Positions 23,777-41,329 of a DNA stretch of 64,000 nucleotides are shown here, piece by piece; positions within the stretch are counted from its first letter, which is position 1, and each line of letters begins with the position of its first letter. Location of the stretch: positions 24,294,946 through 24,358,945 of the forward strand of contig OX155965.1 in assembly GCA_944548615.1 (NCBI GenBank), given 5' to 3'. This DNA is from Micropterix aruncella. Taxonomy: Eukaryota > Arthropoda > Insecta > Lepidoptera > Micropterigidae. The notes under the pieces were generated by a model, which worked only from the letters and a program-made list of their open reading frames with translations, made no database searches and had not been told where the DNA came from. Made by a program: the position numbers and the translations under genes.

Positions 23777-24385
23777 TTACTTTAATTTATTTTTGAATTC
23801 CCTAAATGTCAAATTCATTTTTAATTCCATATTGATCAGATTGTAAAATCGCGGCGCAATGAAAGAGTAATGTTTTTGTCCAAATGATGTTTCCATTCTG
23901 GGTATTATTAAGCTATTTTCTAAAACTTGTCTCGTTGGTCTTCGGTTCTGAATTATTCCTAAATTTGAGTTATTGTCCAAAAATAGCCCTAAAAGGGAAG
24001 TTTTTAGAAAAAGTTGTCTTTGGTTGTTGTCTGGACTTTAGCTTCCTTATAAAGTTTATTAGTGGTGATATGGTCTACGGATGGATGGTGATATGGTCTA
24101 CGTTGAATAATTTTTAATGTATATTTCTGCACAACTTGCAATGGCTTTAGCAGGGTTTCACCACATCCACCCCATATAATTATGCCGTAAGTAATAAGCG
24201 ATTCACATAAAGCATAATAAACAGTTTTTAGTGTTTTGGAATCCAGAATATTCCTCAGTTCTTTGAAAACATATCTAAGGATTCGCACCTCCGTAGCCAC
24301 GTTATGTATATGAGAGTCCCAACGGAGAAAGCAATCTAGAGTGATGCCTAGATATTTCCAAGATATTTCTCTTTGTAGAGGCTGA
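23777..24385 (-). pseudogene. LINE ORF2 C-terminal remnant (jockey/CR1 group)
   Basis: The minus strand reads WKYLGITLDCFLRWDSHI at about 24330-24370, then YALCESLITYGIIIWGGCG and LQVVQKYTLKIIQRRP (24004-24300). After a frameshift it gives HYSFIAPRFYNLINMELK and an FKNKLK end (23777-23980). These match the YLG.TLD...W..H, Y.AL..S...YGI..WG, L..L...Q...L and FK..LK landmarks after the catalytic reverse transcriptase. The polymerase active site is not present. Dead fragment. Confidence 0.8.
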
Positions 24386-24439
24386 GGCTGATGAATTATA
24401 TAAATATTATTATTATAAGCTATAGATCTGAGATAAAAT

Positions 24440-24546
24440 GTTTGTGGATTGTTTGTCGTCCCAAGTCTTCTGCACTCACCTCAAAACGATCAATATCGTT
24501 AAAACTTCCTGAGGTTACGCGTTCGCCCGTTGTAGTTGTCATAATG
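24440..24546 (+). mobile_element. Family B retroposon, short 3' fragment
   Basis: GTCGTCCCAAGTCTTCTGCA through TCCTGAGG, GCGTTCGCCCGTTGTAGTTG matches the conserved 3' terminus of family B, here with its sense strand as plus. Only about 105 bp survive. Confidence 0.7.
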
Positions 24547-24874
24547 TCATTTGATAGCATAAAAAAAAACAAAATCTGATATTTATTACACTTACTTATA
24601 CAGTTCTCCAAATGCAGGTAAAGATCAAGTTCAATAAAAAGCCGTAAATATTGCGATAATTCTCGATTTCACAACAGATCATTTCGGCATAGCGATATCC
24701 AATCCTACGTAGGTAAGCATAATTTATCACTCTGCTTGGCCCAGAAATTTTTTATTTATTAACAAATACGATACCAAAAATTATGCTTATTTTAGTGAAA
24801 TTTTACATTAACAGTTTCATTTGATTTCGATGTTTGATATTTTGTATTTTTCAACGAAAACCGTTAATACTTTA

Positions 24875-25260
24875 TCCTACTAATATTATAAACGCGAAAG
24901 TTTGTATGTATGGATGTTTGTTACTCTTTCACGTAAACACTACTGAATGGATTTTGTAAAAATAACACACATCAAATTTTTAAAATGAATAATAAGTTAA
25001 CACTTTAAACTAAGTTATTGATAATCATACGTCAATTTTTAGCACGATTATCCTGTATGTACATCCCATTATGACTCTCTTTCTAAGGTTACAGTTGAAG
25101 TATAAGTAAAGGTGAACTTTGACGATTATAGTGAATGGTCTCTCGTAAAGCGTCTTCAGAGGACGTCAAGTCGGAAAGGGGATTTACGGGTTAGTTGGCT
25201 GCATTTGCACTTAGAGTAGATAGACCACCGACTTAACGATAGTTTTAATGACGTCACTGA
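24875..25260 (+). mobile_element. Helitron 5'-end fragment
   Basis: Begins A|TCCTACTAATATTATAAACG and continues through GTTTGTTACTCTTTCACG, the same 5' terminus that is repeated at 58335-59969. I could not find a matching CTAG|T 3' end with a stem-loop downstream, so the right boundary is arbitrary. Confidence 0.65.
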
Positions 25261-25264
25261 GTGC

Positions 25265-26137
25265 GCTGACACCATGCTCGTTTGAATTCATCCGCAGATA
25301 ACAATAGAGTCCGACCGAATTTCTGTTTCGTTTTCGATGACTTTTCGGGTTCGGTGGTAAACAACCTGTTTTTAAATTAGGTTAAAAATGTTAATTCTAC
25401 AACATCTTTAACTTTATAGGTAATTCAAAATATGAACGAACGATCACCATAACGGCATGGCAATAATAGCCAAACATGAATTGCATCAAAGGAAGCGATC
25501 CGTGTAAGCGCATAAAAGAGTAGAGCGTGCATGCCCGTGAAGTAGCACATGCAGTGCACTACTATCTAAGAGCTAACAGGCGATATAAGGTGTAGCAAGC
25601 TGGGTTGTTGCTGATGTAGGTTTTTTTTAATATCAGCGAATGCTGATTTTTTTATATAAATATCAGCTGATGCTGATTTTGATGCTGATTTTTAATGAAA
25701 TACTTAAATAAAATATAGGTATCCAACTATGGAGTAATTAATTGGGATTGTAATTAAAAGGGATAATATCATTAGGTATTTTAATTGAAAAGTCAGATAT
25801 AATACTTCTGTGACTTTTAATTATCAAAAGCAATCTTCTTACATTTTAAATATGTAAAGTACCATTACTTAACATACAAAAATAAAATACAATTGGGGGT
25901 TAACCACCAAACTTGATTTTTTATTAAAGGTAAGTTTTATTTTAAAAACAATAGATGAGCTGCCTTTTCAGATTGCAGTTGATTACGGGAAGGCTTATAT
26001 ATAATTCCGGCACAGCTGAATAATTGTTCGCTAGGAACACTTGCCGGCGGAGATAACAGCATGCGCATGCGGCTAGAGCTAAGCTCAAGGTCATGTCATG
26101 GTTATGTCAAGAGCAGAATATCAGCAAACAATAAAAT
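25265..26137. other. No supported gene
   Basis: AT-rich. Contains a cluster of GCTGAT motifs at 25630-25695 that recurs at 26865-26895 on the far side of the family B insertion, suggesting one older sequence split by that insertion. Confidence 0.4.
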
Positions 26138-26831
26138 CAGTATTGATTAACTAGAGTTGTCAACTACAACGGGCAAGCCCATCACCTCAGGAACTTTTGA
26201 CGATTAGTCGTTCTATCTCCCTGGAGTGAGCGCAGAAGACTTGGACAGAACAGTCCACCATCTAGCTCCGCCACAAACCCGTAAGAGGCCAACGCCTTAA
26301 CCACGAGATAGCCAGGAGTGTTACCCAGCGGGCTTGCACTCACGCCCTTACTTCCAACTGCGACCAGATTACTCCAGTCTCTCGATTGGTTACGAGTTCG
26401 AGGTCGCTTGCGCGGTTCTCTCCCTTACGAAGCGGCGAAACGGTGTATACCGAATCTATCGCGGACCACGGCATCCTGTGCCCGGCTGTTCACCCAGGAT
26501 CGGGTAGCCGATGGTCGTTTCAAGAGCGGTCGCCGTAAGGTCCGCAACCACCCCCGCTCTATAGGAAACAGTACTGCTTCCAGACTCCCCCGACTGTTAG
26601 TCAGAGTGCGCAATCGAGTGGCCATACGCCGCACGGTGCGCAGACCGTCCATGAGCGCCAGAAGGTTGATTCTTAAGGGAATCTAACCCTAAGGCTAGAG
26701 TCCTACCCAGGCTCGCACTTCATGCGTGGAGGCCGTCGGATGGGTGTTGACCCGTTAGTGTGACCAACCCTGAACAGAATGGGTCTTCGTGGCCAACTGA
26801 ACCCGCCCCTTAGATCCCCAGTATTGATTAA
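26138..26831 (-). mobile_element. Family B retroposon, copy 2, near complete, with 13-bp target duplication
   Basis: The element (26151-26818, 668 bp) is flanked by perfect direct repeats CAGTATTGATTAA at 26138-26150 and 26819-26831. It is GC-rich in an AT-rich setting. The sense strand is inferred as minus because the 26151 end is the one conserved between truncated copies. A sense frame of 75 codons (26425-26652) and an antisense frame of 122 codons (26318-26686) are both open. The sense frame recurs in the 57.5-kb copy. Near the 3' end the sense strand contains GGTTAAGGCGTTGGCC, reminiscent of a tRNA A-box region. I do not recognise the family; a LINE-mobilised SINE or LINE 3' segment is most likely. 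Confidence 0.75.
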
Positions 26832-27004
26832 TGCGGATGCTGCTATTGAAACCAATGCTGAGAATCCGCTGATGCTGATGCTGATGCTGATATTCGTAAC
26901 AACCCTGGTAGCAAGCCGCACCAATTTGAGCATCAATATGAGCGTTTCACCGAATCGCGCTGCATGGAAAAAAAACGAATCAGAATTATTACTATCTCAG
27001 ATGG

Positions 27005-27880
27005 TGATTAAATTTCAATTCAAATTTCTTTATTAAATATAAAAACTTACATTTATTTTAATTACAAAGCCATCCTATCTAGGCCTCGCCTGTACTATGG
27101 TAGGCTTAATCTATATGCCGGTATTGTAGTTTCCTTATTGCGGGGTTTGTTCATTATTCTATGCAATGAATAAAAATATATGCAATGAATAAAATATAAT
27201 ATATTTAAGTAGATAAATATATAAATACATCTAACAGTAGGTAATAATATGCAAAATTAAATATATAGACATACATATACATATTCATATTTATAAATAT
27301 ACATACATATACATATACTTATAGATATATATATTAAACAATACGATATAGGTTTGGAAGATTCGTGATTTACTTTAATATAAATGTATGTTAATATTGT
27401 CTCTGTTTCCTGCCGACCCATAGTCAAAACTGAGTTATTTAAGGTTTTTCTTTACTCTGTGATTAGCCGTAGATTACATCCCTGCAGAAAAAACACTGTT
27501 CATTTTGTTGTAAAGTCGAAGAGCAATGGAAGAAAAATGTTTATGTGCAAACTTGTTCGCCTATTTGGGATAAGTTGCTGTATGTTTACTATTACTCTTG
27601 TAACATTATGGTGTGTTGCAAATAGATGATGATTCTCATGGTCATGATAGTAGAGAAGGATTACCTTAGCGAATATCTGACGAACGTCTAGCACTTTAGA
27701 TTCTTTATACAATTTCTCCGAAGGATACCGGAAGGGCTTTTTGTGGATTACTGTTAATAGCGACGTTTGGTCTTTTGTAAGAGGATCAAGTGCTTGCAGG
27801 GAAGCTCCATCCCAAGTTATCATTCCATATGCTAATAAATTATGAGCTAATGCGAAGTATGTCCTGAAAGATGATTAAAC
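27005..27880 (-). pseudogene. 5'-truncated LINE, ORF2 C-terminus and 3' UTR
   Basis: The minus strand from about 27830 reads MITWDGASLQALDPLTKDQT and then HKKPFRYPSEKLYKESKVLD and IFAKVILLYYH (27500-27823). It runs on to a PLLFDFTTK-like end, then a 3' UTR rich in CATA repeats down to about 27005. This is the C-terminal region after the reverse transcriptase thumb in CR1/jockey-type LINEs. Only the C-terminus is left. A polyadenylation-like AATAAAGAAATTTG lies at the 3' end. Confidence 0.65.
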
Positions 27881-27899
27881 AATACACACGAATTAAACA

Positions 27900-28795
27900 A
27901 TAACATAAGATATATTTTAATAAGTTATAGACCCATTAATATAGCAAATACTAAAAGACTCAATATAATTATTATAAAATGACATACAGAGATACCATTA
28001 TTGATGTGATTGAAACAATATTTAGTGGACACTGCTATCTGAACACTTCGTCCATCACTATCTGGTATGTCGCACCACTTTATAAAATGTTGTTACTACT
28101 ATATAGATTGTTGTGATTTAAGGTCTGCTGGCTTAGTTTAGATATTATTTAAAATTCACTTTTAGGGTTTAACGATATATGTACATAAAATAGAAATGCG
28201 TATTTAAATTTCCTCTAATTTTGTGGGATATTAGTTTTCTACTATTCCTTAAAGATTTGTGTACAGGGACGTACTTTCGAAAAGTTGATCCACAATTCTC
28301 TCGCCAACTTAATAAAAGTGACAGCTTTTAATTAATGTTTATTTCTAATATAAAACATTTTCATATTTTTTCATTTTCACTTTCGAAAAAAATATGTCAA
28401 AAAAATAAAACGGCATTCGATCGGACTCTAGATAACAACTTCCATTAAGTCTTCATTTTCACTGAATACTGTTGATATAGGGGATGGGTTAATGGATAAT
28501 ACTACAGTTACATATATCAATTTTTCGTTTTCAACGCCTTTCATAATCGGTGAAAAGATTTGTATCTTCCTATGTTTATAAATAGGTTATGTAATATTGC
28601 AAAAATCACGTTTTTAGATGTGCCATTTGAGGTATATCGTTATATACACATAGGAGCAATGAATCCAAATAACAAACATAAAACTTCTTGGTTTGCTTGA
28701 AAGTTATGCCAACAAAACCGCTTAAAGCAAAAAAAACTGATGTTTTGAAAATCGAACTACGAGTTCATTGCATTTGTTTTTACACGACTGCCCAA
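27900..28795. other. AT-rich, no gene seen
   Basis: Only short frames without motifs. I see no terminal repeats or tails. Confidence 0.45.
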
Positions 28796-29830
28796 CAAAA
28801 AAGCAGTGAATGTTTTCCGTTTCTTTATTCCACCATAAATTCTAAACGCTTGAACCGATTTAGAACTGTGTCATCCCGAGTGTCGTAAGGTATGACGTCA
28901 TAGGGTATGTCATAGGGTGGTATTAGTAGAATCGTTATGTCATCCCGAGTGTTTTTGGGTCCTTAACTGTCCAAATATCAAGTAATTAGTTGTCTACAAT
29001 ACAATACAATACAATACAATCAACTACTCCAGTAGATAGGTATTCCTACACTTGGATGCGTTACAAAATTATATGCTTAAAATTTAATTATTAAAAACAT
29101 AACTATAATGATAGTTGTCATAGCTGTAATATTATATTCAATATTACCTTCTTACAAATAATCAAAATATACTAATGCCATTATCAACGTAAAATAATTT
29201 TATTGTCAATCCAGCCATATGCCTTCGTATTTTTTAAACATAAATAGATGTATACTAAATTATATGAGAATTAGCATGTCAGCTATCAGTATACCGTTAT
29301 GTTTAAGATTTTACAAATTTTACTAATTATCAACATGGAAAAAGAACTCGGAATTTTCAAACTCCCTTATACCATAAATTGGGTTTCTTACCAAATTATT
29401 TATAAATATCTTTTTAAATTGGTCCTTTCCAAGGCTCTTCATTTGCTCTGGAATCTTATTATAGAAGGACAAATTTTGGTGAATAAAACTGTTTCGCACT
29501 TTACTAAGTCGCTGTCGGTTTATGTGGAGATTGGATTTATTCTTCGTATCGTGATGATGAAAATCACTATTCACCGGAACTTCTCTACATGTCCAAATGT
29601 CGATTAACATAAATATATCGTGTTTAGTGTCAAATGACAGATCCGATTAAGTACATTCCGGTAATATACATCTCATAAGGATAAATATATAAGCAACAAA
29701 TATTTCATTTTAAAAGAAGTAACCTAAATAATTATAATTACAATATTTCACTTAATGTAACGGCAGTCGTGTTTTTTATTCTTTTTAATATACTTACTTG
29801 TAAAAATGTAATTTTCTTAGGTACAATTTT
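28796..29830 (+). repeat. Repeat D, copy 1, carrying a LINE insertion
   Basis: Homologous to 33655-34010. The shared left part is GTGAATGTTTTCCGTTT, CTAAACGCTTGAACCGATTT and AATATCAAGTAATTAGTTGT. The shared right part is AACATAAATATATCGTGTTT, GTAACGGCAGTCGTG and TTCTTTTTAATATACTTACT. The two parts are separated here by the LINE at 28997-29589. The class of repeat D is unknown. Confidence 0.75.
28997..29589 (-). mobile_element. 5'-truncated LINE with (ATTGT)n tail inserted in repeat D
   Basis: The minus strand encodes a LINE C-terminus (NLHINRQRLSKVRNSFIHQN, FYNKIP, FKKIFINNL and YGIREF, 29323-29610). A 3' UTR and a (CAATA)n run at 28997-29022 follow, which is the LINE tail in sense orientation. 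Flanks TGTCTA and TGTCCA (28991-28996, 29590-29595) are a likely 6-bp target duplication. The second copy of repeat D lacks this insert, giving its empty site. No polymerase domain remains. Confidence 0.8.
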
Positions 29831-29861
29831 GATGACAACCTATGTATGTAAAGTAAAGAGT

Positions 29862-29970
29862 AGCTACGATACTTACTACCTAACACAAATATTTTGACAC
29901 GTCCAAGAGCGGTTTCATGCCGTCAATTATTCACGAAGAAAGTGTTATGTAATGTAATGTAATTGTAATG
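29862..29970 (+). mobile_element. LINE family C 3'-end fragment
   Basis: Carries TTGACACGTCCAAGAGCGG and ends in TGTAATGTAATGTAATTGTA, matching in reverse the 3' ends at 8770 and 61245. Confidence 0.6.
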
Positions 29971-30344
29971 TTTTGATAGAAATAAATATTTTGTTCTGTG
30001 TATTTTTCACCATAGATAAAGAAATATTACTAGGTACTAACGTTCATCTCGCCAGTGCCACTTTACTACGCAAAGGTCAATTACGCTTAATTGCCCCAGC
30101 AATTGATGATTCACTTCTTGGCTCAATGTTATAAAATGTTGGGTCGATGACACACTGCTCACTTTTGAACTTACTTAAGCTCCGCTAATAGGCGTTAATC
30201 ATTATGATAAGGCGGTAATGTTTCGTGCATACGTATGGATTCGTTCAATTTCCTGGCCTGTTTCTGGCCTTGCTTGTTTACATTCATGTTACAATACATT
30301 ATAAAGCCGCTTTATTTGTACTTTCGATTAACCTTATTAATATA

Positions 30345-31939
30345 CTAACTTTATTAATAAGCCCGCGGTTTCGCTTCGCCTAAAGTTTATAATCGATTTG
30401 ATAATTTAATTAGGGTAGCGTTTATTTGCATTTTAGACGCTACCTTTAGATATATAGTGCAAGACGTCCCCCCTCAGATGTACGCTGCCTTTATATCGTA
30501 GACGTAAGCGTCTTGTTCCTCGTTACCGCGCCGCCTTCCGCTGAACGCCGACCTTGCTGGGCCAGCTAGATATTTCGAGGTGCTTGCAAGCGTTACTAAT
30601 TTCATGATTTTATTGAAAAATATTTATTTGCAGCTGTTGTTATAAAAAACATATACAAAAAAACAAGAACACACAGATTAAAAATTAAAACTGTAAATAG
30701 ACAAAGACTATGAAATAAAGCTACAAACGCTGCAAATTAGGGGTATCCTCAGGATATCTCTTATCCTGGTTTTCAGGACACACCTATTAATTATTGGTAC
30801 ATATATGATTTTAAAATAAAATCACCAAATCAAATATATCTTAAAATAAAAAATCCAAATAATCATAATCAAATAAATACACAAATCGAAATAATCAAAA
30901 TCAAAATATTTAACATCAAATGATATTAAAAGAAAATAACGTAATTACATAAATTAAAAAATCTACATATAATAAATCAAAAATAATCGAAATCAAAATA
31001 TTTAACATCAAATAATCACGTTACAAATTAATAAATAAACGAAGACAATAGTAATAATCCAATTAGCAAATAGTTATTTTAAAATAAAATCAAATTATGA
31101 CATCTAAATATCTTCCTTTAATAATAAACTTTTAAAGTGGTCCTTAAATACTGCAATTGATTTCGTTCGCAAAGCCATTCCCAACCGATTCCATACAACC
31201 GCAGAATAATACGAAAAGCTGCACTGGAAATGTGTAGTTTTGTGCTTGGGTATTATAGCAAGTTGTTCACGTGCCCGTGATGAATGGACATGCCGTTTAC
31301 GGGACCACGTCATAATCGAGTAAAGATATCGCGGCTGTTTATTGCGTACTACCTTGAGTACAAGGGTCGCAAGATGTTATCTATAACAAGATGTTATAAA
31401 TAGTTATAAATGATTATCTATAACTATAACACCTCACTTGTAATAGCTTACAGTAAATGGCTAATTTTATCTCTATTTAACACCCGTGATAATGGATTCA
31501 TTTATTTTGATAAGGATTCTTATTTTATTTAAATATCTTCAACTAACACTGCCCTGCTCATTATTTGAGACATAAAAGCAGTTATTGTAGCTTAACTATA
31601 AAAGTTGGATATATGCTGTCGCCAATATTTTGTTAGATCTCTTTGAAGCCGATATTTTTGACATATATTATTTTCACATAATATATCAAACCGTTTTGAC
31701 GCGCACGTCGATAAAGCAACTCGCTAGTTCATTTTTCTCTGACTTAATTTACAAATATCGTGATTTCGTATTAAATACCACTACTTATCGCAATAAAATA
31801 AAGGCTACAGCACTCGTCAATAATTGAGCTTTCTATTAGAGAGAGATTGTTTGAAATCGGACGAGTAGTTTCGGAGATTACCCCCTACATACAAACTTAC
31901 AAACTTACAAACAATACTTCTTTATAATATTAGTATCGA
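30345..31939 (-). mobile_element. Helitron-like element, reversed, with nested LINE fragment
   Basis: The right edge reads, on the minus strand, A|TCGATACTAATATTATAAAG followed by GGGGTAATCTCCGAAACTAC and TCGTCCGATTT, the Helitron 5' region seen in the other copies. The left edge reversed is GGCGAAGCGAAACCGCGGGC ending in TTAG|T, a degraded CTAG end. A LINE fragment (31094-31380) lies inside. No Rep/helicase is present. Confidence 0.6.
31094..31380 (-). pseudogene. LINE ORF2 C-terminal remnant
   Basis: The minus strand reads RYLYSIMTWSRKRHVHSSRA, then LAIIPKHKTTHFQCSFSYYS, AVVWNRLGMALR and FKDHFKSLLLKEDI to a stop at 31104. The P.......F..SF...A..WN.L...LR...S...FK..L pattern marks the extreme C-terminus of a jockey-like ORF2. 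The open part is 69 codons. AT-rich sequence below 31094 (to about 30710) probably includes its 3' UTR. Confidence 0.7.
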
Positions 31940-31974
31940 TATAGGATAACAAAGAATTTAATGCGCAAACTTTG

Positions 31975-32083
31975 AAGCACCCGACGTTTCGGCGATATCG
32001 AAACCGTCATTGTCCAGGGTATACCTTATCTTTGGGGTATACTGTCCCTGGCTTTGCAACCTCGCCGAAACGTCGGGTGCCAC
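31975..32083. repeat. Inverted repeat with CCCGACGTTTCGGCG arms
   Basis: GCACCCGACGTTTCGGCGA near 31978 pairs with TCGCCGAAACGTCGGGTGC ending near 32082, around a loop of about 65 bp. The loop contains its own inverted repeat (CCAGGGTATACC and GGTATACTGTCCCTGG). Confidence 0.85.
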
Positions 32084-32109
32084 AAACGTCATGCGGTAAA
32101 TTCGTTTTT

Positions 32110-33650
32110 ATCCCACTAATAATGTCGAACAACCGCGATAGTCTTTGATTTCATATTCGATTAATTTTATGTATATATAATATACATGTTGTAATCAACT
32201 GTTGCATAAAAGGGTTAGAATTTGTCTTCCCAGTTTTTCTCCGGAATGAAGAATTAAGGTATTCCGAAGATCAATGGATACATTCCCTAAGACTGCATTC
32301 CTAGCACTTGTAATTTATGGCTTTTCATAAAGACTTAAATAATTGAATATAAAAAATACATTTCTTTTATTGTTTTTTACTTATTTATTTATTTAAAGAA
32401 AATCGCATATTACGTGCAGTATATTATAACATTAACACTAGAGGCTTCATTGTAAATAGTAGCAAAATAGAGAGCACCGCAGCCCAATATTTTTTCAAAT
32501 CAACGCCGCCTCAAATAAATAGTGACTGTGCATACATTAAACTACACAATTTAAAAAATACGCTAGACATCAGATAATATTAAAAATTAACGCACTAATA
32601 ATAATAAACATTGCAGGTAAAAGTTAATTATTTATCTAAAAACTATGTCATTACGTATGTAAATAGAATAGAATGTAAATTTATCCTTTAGTCTGTCAGT
32701 CTACGAAGAATATTTAAAAAATACCTATCCTAAACTGCATAATAGGATAGGTAATAGAGGAATTTTAATAACACGTTTAAAAAAATCGTTTTGGTTGGAA
32801 AAATAACAATGCAATAAATGGTGAAATAATCAAATTGAATAATAGTAATATAATATCGTAATAAAAATTTAAAAAAAATAATAATTATAACGATGAATCG
32901 CTATAAATGAAAAAACAATATCGCAATAAATATTTAAAGAATCAAATTGAAATAGTCAGAGGATAAAATTATACATAACATGTGCATGTTACAAGTTAAA
33001 ATATGTTTTGTTAATGTAATCAAATTACAAAAAGAATAAAAACAGAATAACAGTGATTCAACAAAATAATAATAGCAATACCATTGAATTCAATTAAATA
33101 TATATACATAAGAAAGTTAAAAAAATAATAAATCTACATAGAAAAACAAAAATTATGGTATCATTCATTAGCATTTAAATAACGTGAAATAATATAGCAT
33201 CATAATATGTAGTGCAGTGACAACATATTATCATATTATCCCCGTGTGTATTTTTAAGATTTTTATTATCATTGCTGTTATTTTATTATTAATTTATTAT
33301 TCTGATTATATTCTATCCTTGATGACTTTTTAAATATTAATTTTATATCTGTAGCTCTATTTTGACTTTTACTAATGATTATTTTGTTTTAAATTTTTAT
33401 TATATTTTAAACTGCTTGAAATAGTTTATTGATATTTTTTATGACATTTTGTTTCGAATTTTAGAAGGTAATTAAGGTAACAAGTTATATGTTTATATTA
33501 TATATTTTATCTCAACGAATTCATACCTATAATTTTGATTTGTTATGAAATAAATTAAATAATGCTATTGGGAAAATCGTGTTTGTGATTGACTATGATG
33601 TTTTTTACACTAGTGCCGTACAAAAAAGGAATGTAATGTGTTCAGAGTTT
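32110..33650. other. Very AT-rich sequence, no gene
   Basis: Long AT-rich stretch with scattered AATAAT runs, resembling decayed LINE 3' UTRs elsewhere in the window. No frame or motif to support a call. Confidence 0.5.
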
Positions 33651-33654
33651 ATCT

Positions 33655-34010
33655 ATGTATGTTTTCCGTTTATTTATTTCACCATAATTTCTAAACGCTC
33701 GAACCGATTTAGAAGTGTATAGTATTGTCAGAATCGTTATGTTATCTTGAGTGTCATAGAGTAACTAAGCTGTACCCAAATATCAAGTAAGTAGTTGTCT
33801 AAATGAAAATAAAATTAACATAAATATATCGTGTTTAGTGTCAAATGAAAGTTCTGATTGGATACATTCCGGAAATATACATGTATACCCAAAAATACAT
33901 AAACCACATATATTTTATAAAAACACGTAAAAAAATATTAAACATACAATAGTTCACTTTCTGTAACGGCGTTCGTGTGTTTATTCTTTTTAATATAATT
34001 ACTTGTTTCT
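33655..34010 (+). repeat. Repeat D, copy 2 (empty site)
   Basis: Homologous to the two halves of 28796-29830 without the LINE. The junction reads AGTTGTCTAAATGAAAATAA, followed by AACATAAATATATCGTG. It also lacks about 40 bp present in copy 1. Confidence 0.75.
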
Positions 34011-34014
34011 CCAA

Positions 34015-39334
<5,320 letters not shown>

Positions 39335-39364
39335 AATTTAAAAAAATTTACACCCTTAAAATAT

Positions 39365-39938
<574 letters not shown>

Positions 39939-39987
39939 AAACCAAATTACAGAAAAAGTCTAGCAAAATGAAAAATAACAAAAGAAG

Positions 39988-40139
<152 letters not shown>

Positions 40140-40622
40140 ATGTGTACGACTTTCGACTGTAAAATGTCGGTTTAATGGGTCCCTTTATCGTCGACGAACG
40201 ATCACCATTCTTCCATATATCTCAAAAATAGAGCTTATCCTTTTGCAACACAAAATACCTTCAATTGAGATGAATTAAAGCGAAAAACAAACAAATAAAC
40301 AAATTTGTCACTTCGGCTAAATCCGTTTCATAAATGTAGGATGATATAACGAAATAATTAAAATTTTCGAGCGTTTCCAACTTTTAAAATATGATACAAT
40401 TATGTTGCGTTCGTTATAAACGAGCCATCAAATCGGTATAAAAACAAAAAACATCCATATGCTCAATGAAATGAAAGAAGAAACTTCAATCTTAATTTCT
40501 GGCAGTCATTACCTCCTTGCCGAAAAAACTTAAGGTGATAATCGATTTTTTATACCTATTATATATAACTCACACGTTGTTTTAGATTCATGCGACTTCA
40601 AACCGGTATTTTACAAACAGTT
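40140..40622. other. No gene seen
   Basis: AT-rich sequence between the TA tract and the next family A copy. No motif recognised. Confidence 0.45.
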
Positions 40623-40623
40623 T

Positions 40624-41321
40624 TACTTTCCTGTCAAAGAAAGTATTGTGGACGCACTTCTGTTTGTCTGTCTGTGTGTTCTCCGACGATAGCGCCGAAA
40701 CGCTTCATCCGATTGAGCTGATACTTGGAAGACAGGCATCATTTGGTCATGACATGAGCTGAAAAGATTGTGGTGGAAATCCGTCCACCCAGGGTTGGCT
40801 CCCGACGAGGGAACTCCTTAACGGTCAACAGCAGAGACTCAAAATTTTGTAGACGCATTCATTTATGATAGCAACTTCCAAGTTTCACCATGACATGGCT
40901 GATGTACCCTGGGTTGGCTACCGACGAGGGAACTCCTCAACGTTCAACAGCAGAAACCCAAAATTTTGTGTACGCATTCAATTATGAGAGCAACTTCCAA
41001 GTTTCACCATGACATGGCTGATGTACCCTGGGTTGGCTACCGACGAGGGAGCTCCTCAACGGTCAACAGCAGGCACAAAATTCGAAAAGTCGAAAAAATT
41101 TAAAAAGTCGAAAAAGTCGGAAAAGTCTGAAAAGTCAGAAAAGTCGAAAAAGTTGGAAAAGTCGAAAAAGTCGAGTTGAAGTCGATTTCGATTTTCGAGG
41201 GTTAAAGGGTGGCGCTAGGTTGGAAGTAAGGGGGTTGGAGTATGATTTATGGCATTGATATTTAGATGAATTAAGTTCCTGGCTACTTGACAGGAAAGTC
41301 TTGGGGTTACACAACCGATTA
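40624..41321 (+). mobile_element. Family A repeat, copy 7, with 119-bp minisatellite
   Basis: Head TACTTTCCTGTCAAAGAAAGT is a small hairpin. The tail, CTTGACAGGAAAGTCTTGGG then ACACAACCGATT, carries the same ACTTTCCTGTCAA motif inverted, so both ends share a subterminal inverted repeat. Inside are three tandem units of about 119 bp (CGACGAGGGAACTCCT, AACAGCAGA, ACGCATTCA, TTCACCATGACATGGCTGAT) starting near 40803, 40922 and 41041. A GAAAAAGTC-type 9-bp minisatellite follows at 41086-41175. No protein. Ends with hairpins and subterminal inverted repeats would fit a Helentron-type element, but I see no diagnostic terminus. Confidence 0.8.
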
Positions 41322-41329
41322 AAAAAAAT

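Noticed and set aside
26318..26686. Arg-rich 122-codon plus-strand frame as a host gene
   Set aside because: It lies entirely inside a family B retroposon, on the strand I infer to be antisense, and recurs in other copies of that repeat.
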